Positions 1 through 4,808 of a stretch of 8,024 nucleotides of DNA are shown here, in pieces. Under the pieces are notes generated by a model that was given only the letters and a program-made list of their open reading frames with translations, did not search any database and was not told the origin of the DNA. The DNA is from Gammaproteobacteria bacterium (GTDB taxonomy: Bacteria > Pseudomonadota > Gammaproteobacteria > Pseudomonadales > Pseudohongiellaceae), in NCBI GenBank assembly GCA_003514305.1, contig DORE01000119.1:1-8024 (forward strand), written 5' to 3'. How positions within the stretch are numbered: position 1 is the first letter of the stretch; each line of letters starts with the position of its first letter. The translations under genes and the position numbers were made by a program.

Positions 1-1273
1 TACCCTGCAGCTCCTCTCCTTCAATGTCGACACATACGTTTGCAGTGCTCCCAACTTTAAACTCAGTATTGATGTTACAGCTTAACAACGATATGTGATG
101 GTAGTCTTTACTTTCCATCACATCAGCAATAATAAAAGGAAGATCCTCCGCAGTGACCATCTGCTTGGAGTCACCTAGCTGTACCACTCGTTCTAATACC
201 CTAGCCTTCTCTTCATCGGACAGCTGAATTCCCAACTCATCCAGGTTGTTAGTCAGCGACGCCTTTCCACTCATTTTGCCCAGCGCGTAAGTGTGCTTTC
301 TGGCAAAGCGCTCAGGACTCAGCGTGCTCTTGTACAAATCCCCTTTTAAGTCTCCGTCCGCATGAATACCAGCAGTCTGGGTAAACACATCGGCTCCAAC
401 AATCGGCGTATTGGCCGCTATCCATTTGCCAGAAAAGTTCTCAACCATTCGGCTCACCATCGCAATATGGGTTTCATCAACAGACAATCTCATGCCCATC
501 TTGTCTTTGAGAGCAACCGCAACTTCTGCCAGTGAAGCATTACCAGCACGCTCGCCAAGGCAGTTCACTGTGCAATGAATGCTATCAATTCCCACGGCGA
601 CGGCTGCCATGACGTTTGCAGTAGCCAGTCCGTAGTCGTTGTGCGGATGGAAGTCAAACAACTTGTCAGGAAATGCGCCGAGCATGTCTCGCAAGGCCAC
701 GCTTACTTCTGCTGGTGACATCAGGCCCAACGTATCCGGAAGCAGGATGTGTCCTATATTCAGATGTTGCACTCCGCGAACCAAATTGAACACATAATCC
801 CTACTGTTCACATAGCCGTTGGACCAGTCCTCGAGATACATGTTCACACGCATACCGGACGCAACGGCATACTCTACGGTTCTGATGATGTCCTCAACAT
901 GCTGATCCAGCGTCTTGCCGAGTTGCTCCCGACAGTGTTTCTCGCTGCCTTTGCATAGCAGATTAATAACCTGGCCACCGGTGCCCCTAATCCAGTCTAC
1001 GCTTCGTTTGTAGTCAACAAACCCAAGGACTTCGATTCTGTCTGCGAGCCCCTCACTCTCCGCCCAGCGAATAATGTGCGCAACCGCTTCCTTCTCACCC
1101 TCTGATACGCAGGCTGAGGCAACTTCTATGCGATCAACGTTAAGGGATTGAAGCAGCGCACGGGCGATGTTTAATTTTTCGTTGGCCGAAAATGAAACAC
1201 CCTGCGTCTGCTCGCCATCGCGTAGCGTGGTATCGAGCAATCTAATATGCCGCGGCTGGGTTGTACTCTTCAT
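1..1273 (-). CDS. cimA: (R)-citramalate synthase, Leptospira type (2-isopropylmalate synthase family), 3' end outside window
   Basis: Likely condenses pyruvate with acetyl-CoA to (R)-citramalate, the first step of the threonine-independent route to 2-oxobutanoate and isoleucine, in the cytosol. The 424 codons seen start at ATG 1273, behind a weak GGGA ribosome-binding site. The TIM-barrel signature LLDTTLRDGEQTQGVSF covers residues 12-28 (Arg18, Asp19). HPHNDYG gives the expected metal histidines His209 and His211. NCLGERAGN and GIHADGD (His304) follow. A linker leads into the start of the C-terminal LeuA-type regulatory domain; about 80-95 residues should be missing compared with relatives of about 516 residues. 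Aligned from memory to the Leptospira interrogans enzyme with an offset of +2, the pyruvate-pocket residues Leu81, Leu104 and Tyr144 and catalytic Glu146 are kept as Leu83, Leu106, Tyr146 and Glu148. That favours citramalate over isopropylmalate synthase, but a LeuA or other acyltransferase role is not excluded. The gene is divergent from the RDD gene. Confidence 0.82.
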   Translation of the reverse strand, partial: MKSTTQPRHIRLLDTTLRDGEQTQGVSFSANEKLNIARALLQSLNVDRIEVASACVSEGEKEAVAHIIRWAESEGLADRIEVLGFVDYKRSVDWIRGTGGQVINLLCKGSEKHCREQLGKTLDQHVEDIIRTVEYAVASGMRVNMYLEDWSNGYVNSRDYVFNLVRGVQHLNIGHILLPDTLGLMSPAEVSVALRDMLGAFPDKLFDFHPHNDYGLATANVMAAVAVGIDSIHCTVNCLGERAGNASLAEVAVALKDKMGMRLSVDETHIAMVSRMVENFSGKWIAANTPIVGADVFTQTAGIHADGDLKGDLYKSTLSPERFARKHTYALGKMSGKASLTNNLDELGIQLSDEEKARVLERVVQLGDSKQMVTAEDLPFIIADVMESKDYHHISLLSCNINTEFKVGSTANVCVDIEGEELQG

Positions 1274-1350
1274 CGGTGTTTCCCAAGTTGGTACAATGGA
1301 ACTTTTCCTAGATCAACAGGCAGGCGCCGAAAGTCTACTCAAGCGCCCTG

Positions 1351-1379
1351 ATTCTAGCAAAAACTCGTTGGCTAACGTA
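1351..1379 (-). promoter_or_regulatory. Candidate sigma-70 promoter of cimA (extended -10)
   Basis: Read on the minus strand, TGC-TAGAAT (1359 down to 1351) is an extended -10 element, with five of six bases matching TATAAT. A 17-bp spacer places the -35 hexamer at 1374-1379, where the match to TTGACA is poor. Transcription would start near 1344, giving a leader of about 70 nt before the cimA ATG. The extended -10 could make up for the weak -35. Assigned by eye only. Confidence 0.35.
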
Positions 1380-1384
1380 GTTAG
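1372..1384. repeat. 13-bp palindrome over the -35 region of the cimA promoter
   Basis: CTAAC-GTA-GTTAG is a perfect 5-bp inverted repeat around a 3-bp centre. It overlaps the presumed -35 position of the minus-strand cimA promoter, which itself has a poor -35 hexamer. It could be an operator or an activator site, but a palindrome this short can arise by chance. No regulator is recognisable nearby. Confidence 0.3.
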
Positions 1385-1435
1385 ATCCGCCCAAGCCGGT
1401 GATTTTTAGACATTTTTGGAGCTTCATAGCCTAAA

Positions 1436-1464
1436 TTGGAGTGCCATGGCATTCGTTATATACT
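1436..1464 (+). promoter_or_regulatory. Candidate sigma-70 promoter of the RDD gene
   Basis: TTGGAG (1436-1441) and TATACT (1459-1464) are separated by exactly 17 bp. The -10 box matches the consensus at five of six bases and the -35 box at three of six. Transcription would start near 1471, leaving an unusually long leader of about 180 nt before the RDD start codon. The call is by eye, and a closer promoter may exist. Confidence 0.35.
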
Positions 1465-1651
1465 GCGCGCGGCCAAGAACTTCTACTATAGGCTTCCAAA
1501 TCAGTATGGTGAAAAGTTCCGGCCGTTGCCGAAGACCGGCTAATCCGGCAGTTATTGCGAGCAACTTCTTCGAATCTAAGAAAGATGTTGTGCACAGATT
1601 AACAATGCAGCAGACCAACAATCCTGCTATTTAAGTTGAGAACACCGTTTG

Positions 1652-2152
1652 ATGAAAGTCTCAGTCGCTGGCGATAAGCAAGAGAATCCGGCTGATTTTC
1701 CCATTGCTGGACTGTCGCGCCGGCTGGCAGCTTTGCTTTACGATGGATTTCTCGTCGCAGCTATCTGGATGATACTAGGCTATCTCATACAGTTTGCGTT
1801 CGGCACAGACACCAATCAGCTTGTCGATGGGCGCGTCGTAACCGATCCAATGCAGGACACGGTGATCTTTTTAATGATGGTGAGCACCGCGTTCGGCTTC
1901 TATGCGTGGTTCTGGGCTCGCAGTGGACAAACTCTTGGGATGATTGCGTGGCGACTTCGGACTCAGCGACCAGACGGGAGTCTGCTGACGCTACCTCAAA
2001 GTGCCCTGCGCTTTTTGCTTGCCTGGCCCAATTTCTTTCTCTTGGGGATTGGTTTTTTCTGGCTGCTAGTAAATCGGCAGCATGGTACCCTGCACGATCG
2101 TATGTCAGGTACCCGTGTGGTGCTGGTTCCACGCTCGTACCGTCCATTCTGA
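1652..2152 (+). CDS. RDD-family integral membrane protein
   Basis: A 166-residue inner-membrane protein of the RDD family, whose function is mostly unknown; a few members have been linked to ion transport or stress. Three hydrophobic segments are visible at about residues 27-50, 69-89 and 119-140. Family marks are the RRLAALLYD stretch entering the first segment (Arg24, Asp31), the loop SGQTLGM (91-97) after the second, and the C-terminal HDRMSGTRVV (148-157). There is no cleavable signal peptide. ATG 1652 is chosen. A TTG directly upstream at 1649 is equally in frame and sits slightly better behind the weak TTGAG element at 1636-1640, so the true start may be one codon earlier. Its stop lies 6 bp from that of the convergent thioesterase. 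From memory, RDD genes often sit near lptG, lptF and pepA in gammaproteobacteria, which fits this position. Confidence 0.85.
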   Translation: MKVSVAGDKQENPADFPIAGLSRRLAALLYDGFLVAAIWMILGYLIQFAFGTDTNQLVDGRVVTDPMQDTVIFLMMVSTAFGFYAWFWARSGQTLGMIAWRLRTQRPDGSLLTLPQSALRFLLAWPNFFLLGIGFFWLLVNRQHGTLHDRMSGTRVVLVPRSYRPF

Positions 2153-2158
2153 ACAAAG

Positions 2159-2602
2159 TTAGGCGACCTTCTCTTCTCGTCGATTGAGTAAATCAAGCAA
2201 TGCTGCTGGTACTTCAGCGATTAGATGCTGATCAAAATCAAAAAACACAACCCCGATCTTGGCCTGGCACACCACGGTTTCAAGAGCACCGTTAGTCACC
2301 TCAAAGGAAATGTCGAAGCCGTAGCGGTTGAAGTCGTCCACACCGACGTTAATGAGTAGACGATCGCCTGAGAATGATTCTGACCGAAAATCTATCGCCT
2401 GATCTGCCACTACTACACCCAGACCAAACACATTAGCTTCAGAAAATCCAAGATGGGCGAGAAACTGAAGGCGCGCCTCGTTCAAAATCTGCAGCATCGC
2501 AACGCTATCAAGATGCTTGGCATAGTTCAGATCACTGATGCCAACGGTTTTCTCCATGCTGAACAAGAATTGATCAGGGATACAGATCTCAACTCTTGGC
2601 AT
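2159..2602 (-). CDS. 4HBT hotdog-fold acyl-CoA thioesterase-like protein
   Basis: A 147-residue cytosolic protein expected to hydrolyse an acyl-CoA or similar thioester; the substrate cannot be told from sequence. The YbgC/FadM-like active-site stretch GISDLNYAKHLDS (residues 21-33) carries the Asp24 and His30 expected in this subgroup. It is followed by the long central helix with NEARLQFL (41-48), then alternating beta strands, including a GDRLLI turn and a VVFFDF strand near the end. The start is ATG 2602, because the strong ribosome-binding site AGAGGA (2614-2609) lies 6 nt upstream. The in-frame ATG at 2608 abuts that site and is too close. An earlier in-frame codon at 2680 would add a poorly conserved extension. 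It is divergent from pepA and convergent with the RDD gene. No signal peptide or membrane segment is seen. Confidence 0.82.
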   Translation of the reverse strand: MPRVEICIPDQFLFSMEKTVGISDLNYAKHLDSVAMLQILNEARLQFLAHLGFSEANVFGLGVVVADQAIDFRSESFSGDRLLINVGVDDFNRYGFDISFEVTNGALETVVCQAKIGVVFFDFDQHLIAEVPAALLDLLNRREEKVA

Positions 2603-2608
2603 ATCCAT

Positions 2609-2614
2609 TCCTCT
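2609..2614 (-). promoter_or_regulatory. Ribosome-binding site that fixes the thioesterase start
   Basis: Read on the minus strand, AGAGGA (2614 to 2609) is followed by ATGGATATG. Only the second ATG, at 2602, has a workable 6-nt spacing. This is the clearest Shine-Dalgarno sequence in the window. Confidence 0.6.
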
Positions 2615-2678
2615 GAAGTTTACAAATTTCTCCCTATATTCGACATTACGCGGCAAAAAAGGTTCACATCTTCGCCGC

Positions 2679-2784
2679 AAAATTTACTTGTAACACCAAC
2701 AGCCAGACTGCTCATCCCGACCAGCGTAGCTTTGTTGCTTATGCCATCGAATGACATTAGGATTGGGCCGGCAAAGTAAATTTT
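2679..2784. repeat. 11-bp perfect inverted repeat flanking the pepA promoter region
   Basis: AAAATTTACTT at 2679-2689 is the exact reverse complement of AAGTAAATTTT at 2774-2784. The arms are 84 bp apart, one on each side of the candidate pepA promoter, inside the thioesterase/pepA divergent region. They could be paired binding sites for a dimeric or looping regulator. Both arms are AT-rich, so chance is possible. Confidence 0.4.
2735..2763 (+). promoter_or_regulatory. Candidate sigma-70 promoter of pepA-holC
   Basis: TTGCTT (2735-2740) and TAGGAT (2758-2763) are separated by 17 bp, matching the consensus at three and four of six positions. Transcription would start near 2770, giving a leader of about 38 nt. 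The downstream arm of the inverted repeat (2774-2784) would then lie just after the start site, a position where a bound protein would block transcription. Assigned by eye. Confidence 0.33.
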
Positions 2785-2807
2785 TCGCCAGGGGGCGCGT
2801 CATAATT

Positions 2808-4295
2808 ATGCGGTATTCAATCAAATCCGGTGCGATCGAGAAGGTGGCAGCTGATTGTCTAATAGTCCCTGTCTGGAGTAAAAGCGCGCTATCAGCAGAA
2901 GCAAATCACCTCGATGAAGTCTCGGGCAAAGCGCTAAGTGCAGTAGTCAAATCGGGCGATTTCAGTGGAAGGCTCGGTGAAACCTACTTACTGTATAAAA
3001 CCCCTGGGGTTAGATCTCGCAGAATTCTGATAATCGGCGTGGGCGAACGCAAGAAGCTCGACGCCCGCGCCGCCGTAAAGATGCTAAAAGCGACTGCCAA
3101 AGCTGTGGCTAAAACGCAGGCAGAAAGCACTCACTATGCCATGGCCTCGGTCGAGGTCACGGATCGAGATGCCGCTTGGCTGGCAGCCAGACTCTCTCAA
3201 GAACTGGAAGAAACCTGTTATCGTTTCGACACAACTAAGAGCAAAAACGTCAAAAAGCCCTCCCTTAAATTGGCTAGCATGACGGCCCCGGCCGGCGCGC
3301 GGCGCAAAGGCCTCTCAGAAGCGCTGAAACAGGGGCAAGCAATCGGCAAGGCCATCAATCGGGCCAAACAACTTGGCAATCTGCCCGGTAATGTCTGTAC
3401 TCCAACATTCCTTGCCAACGAGGCGCAAATTCTGGCCGCCAAGAATAAATCGATTGCCACCCAGATTCTCAGCGAGAAACAGATGGCGAGACTTGGCATG
3501 GGATCTCTGCTTTCGGTTGCTGCTGGGTCCGCTGAGGAAGCCAAACTCATTGTGATAAATTATCGGGGATCTGATACCAGTAGTCGGCCTTATGTGCTCG
3601 TTGGTAAAGGTATTACCTTCGACACCGGGGGCATAAGTCTCAAGTCGCCCGCAGCAATGGATGAAATGAAGTTCGACATGTGTGGGGCTGCCAGCGTGGT
3701 TGCCTCCATGGGGTGCGTCGCGGAACTCAAGCTACCGATCAACGTGATTGGCATCGTTGCTGCTGCCGAAAACATGCCTGGAAGTAAGGCCACCAAGCCA
3801 GGCGACGTTGTGACTTCTATGTCAGGAAAAACCATTGAAATTCTCAACACTGACGCAGAGGGACGACTTGTGCTATGTGATGCGCTGACTTATGCCGAGC
3901 GATTTAAACCACGAACAATTATCGACATTGCAACACTAACCGGGGCGGCTGTCGCGACATTTGGATCACAGGCTAATGTCATGCTTAGTAACGATGAAAG
4001 ATTGGCCGAGACGCTTCTTCAGTGCGGCGAAGAGTCGTTGGATCGGGCCTGGCAACTGCCTCTTTGGGATGAATATCAAAGCCTGATCGACAGTAATTTT
4101 GCTGACATCGCAAATATTGGTGGCCCCAGGGCGGGAACCATTACCGCAGCTTGTTTTCTGTCCCGCTTCACTGAGAGCCAGAAGTGGGCACACCTGGACA
4201 TTGCGGGCAGCGCCTGGCAATCAGGCGCACAGAAAGGCGCTACCGGCCGGCCGGTCGGCATGCTGATGCAGTATCTACTGACACAGAAGGCGTGA
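2808..4295 (+). CDS. pepA: Leucyl aminopeptidase (cytosol aminopeptidase, M17 family)
   Basis: A 495-residue two-metal aminopeptidase that removes N-terminal residues, preferably leucine, from peptides in the cytosol; family members are hexamers. The catalytic domain is complete. Aligned to E. coli PepA (offset -3), the metal ligands are Lys267, Asp272, Asp290, Asp349 and Glu351, and the catalytic pair is Lys279 and Arg353. The M17 signature NTDAEGRL runs from residue 347. The N-terminal domain begins MRYSIKSG, which aligns with the E. coli start; hence ATG 2808 rather than the in-frame ATG at 2751, which has no ribosome-binding site. A G-rich stretch at 2791-2795 is a distant, weak ribosome-binding site. 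In E. coli, PepA also binds DNA, acting in Xer recombination at plasmid sites and in repression of carAB and its own gene; whether this one does is unknown. It is probably cotranscribed with holC. Confidence 0.96.
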   Translation: MRYSIKSGAIEKVAADCLIVPVWSKSALSAEANHLDEVSGKALSAVVKSGDFSGRLGETYLLYKTPGVRSRRILIIGVGERKKLDARAAVKMLKATAKAVAKTQAESTHYAMASVEVTDRDAAWLAARLSQELEETCYRFDTTKSKNVKKPSLKLASMTAPAGARRKGLSEALKQGQAIGKAINRAKQLGNLPGNVCTPTFLANEAQILAAKNKSIATQILSEKQMARLGMGSLLSVAAGSAEEAKLIVINYRGSDTSSRPYVLVGKGITFDTGGISLKSPAAMDEMKFDMCGAASVVASMGCVAELKLPINVIGIVAAAENMPGSKATKPGDVVTSMSGKTIEILNTDAEGRLVLCDALTYAERFKPRTIIDIATLTGAAVATFGSQANVMLSNDERLAETLLQCGEESLDRAWQLPLWDEYQSLIDSNFADIANIGGPRAGTITAACFLSRFTESQKWAHLDIAGSAWQSGAQKGATGRPVGMLMQYLLTQKA

Positions 4296-4308
4296 GACCC
4301 AGCCATTC

Positions 4309-4728
4309 ATGACACATGTGAATTTCTATGCCCTGAGCAGCCCTGATCAGGAAAGCCGCCGACAATTCGCATGTCGGCTAGCGGAAAAAGCGGCTTATCT
4401 TGGTCACCGGGTGTTCATTCAGGTTGACTCAGCCGAGCAAGCATCTGCGATGGACGCACTGTTGTGGCGGTTCAAACCAAGCAGTTTTGTCCCTCATGCC
4501 CTTGCCGAGTCTGCCTCGTCTGAGCCAGTGATCATTGGCACTGAAGCGCGGCAAGCAGAATATGAGGATGTATTTATCAATCTTTCAGTGCACCCCTGCC
4601 TGAATCTCCCGCGCTACCAGCGCGTCAACGAGATCCTGAGTAACGACCCGGACGAGCTTCAGGCCGGCCGTAAGAGCTATCGCTTCTATCAACAGCAAGG
4701 CTTTCAGCCGGAGACGCACAAACTCTAA
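4309..4728 (+). CDS. holC: DNA polymerase III chi subunit
   Basis: A 139-residue accessory subunit of the replicase clamp loader. In E. coli, chi binds psi (HolD) and the C-terminal tail of single-strand binding protein, tying the holoenzyme to coated lagging-strand template. Family marks run along the whole chain: an N-terminal strand with NFYAL (residues 5-9), the CRLAEKAAYLGHRVFIQVDS block (20 residues from Cys22), then DALLWRFKPSSFVPH (49-63). VIIG and INLS strands lead to a C-terminal YRFYQQQGFQPETHKL. Length is normal for the family. ATG 4309 starts 13 bp after the pepA stop with no strong ribosome-binding site, so translation may be coupled to pepA. The neighbours pepA and valS are the usual ones for holC in gammaproteobacteria. 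Confidence 0.93.
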   Translation: MTHVNFYALSSPDQESRRQFACRLAEKAAYLGHRVFIQVDSAEQASAMDALLWRFKPSSFVPHALAESASSEPVIIGTEARQAEYEDVFINLSVHPCLNLPRYQRVNEILSNDPDELQAGRKSYRFYQQQGFQPETHKL

Positions 4729-4743
4729 TCGCCAGGACAGGCA

Positions 4744-4780
4744 GGCCGCAATGACGGCCCGCTTAATGTATACTTGCGGC
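4744..4780 (+). other. Two mutually exclusive short hairpins in the holC-valS gap
   Basis: GGCCG (4744-4748) can pair with CGGCC (4755-4759) across a 6-nt loop. Alternatively GCCGC (4745-4749) can pair with GCGGC (4776-4780). The two pairings share bases, so only one can form. There is no T-tract, so this is not a rho-independent terminator. A TATACT box at 4769-4774 lies inside the structure and could be a -10 element for valS, but it lacks a -35 partner. The significance is uncertain. Confidence 0.2.
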
Positions 4781-4808
4781 TCTTAATATCGGGACACCGC
4801 ACCTCCAG

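Larger units (their letters stand above)
1274..1651. other. 378-bp divergent intergenic region without a convincing gene
   Basis: This lies between the start of cimA (minus) and the start of the RDD gene (plus). Short open frames exist on both strands but have no good ribosome-binding site and no recognisable protein features. It contains the cimA promoter candidate, a palindrome at 1372-1384, a plus-strand promoter candidate at 1436-1464, and a small palindrome TTGC-GA-GCAA at 1555-1564. The motif TTGGAG occurs twice, at 1416 and 1436, one 20-bp step apart. I see no rho-independent terminator and no tRNA. Confidence 0.5.

Noticed and set aside
1296..1409. A 37-codon plus-strand frame starting MELFLDQQ, antisense to the cimA leader
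   Set aside because: It has no ribosome-binding site, no promoter close by and no recognisable family, and it overlaps the cimA promoter region. It is most likely chance.
1424..1621. A 65-codon minus-strand frame between cimA and the RDD gene
   Set aside because: It starts with TTG, has no clear ribosome-binding site, and its composition does not resemble a known protein. It is not reported as a gene.
1416..1634. A 72-codon plus-strand frame in the same gap
   Set aside because: It would start before the candidate plus-strand promoter, has no good ribosome-binding site, and reads like random sequence.
2650..2678. GCGGC/GCCGC inverted repeat in the thioesterase leader
   Set aside because: The stem is 5 bp with a 19-nt loop and does not extend either way. 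It is too weak to call.
2751..2807. An upstream in-frame ATG giving pepA a 19-residue extension
   Set aside because: There is no ribosome-binding site, it lies inside the candidate promoter, and ATG 2808 aligns exactly with the start of E. coli PepA.
4744..4759. Hairpin GGCCG/CGGCC after holC as a terminator
   Set aside because: The stem is only 5 bp and no run of T follows, so it does not meet the pattern of a rho-independent terminator.
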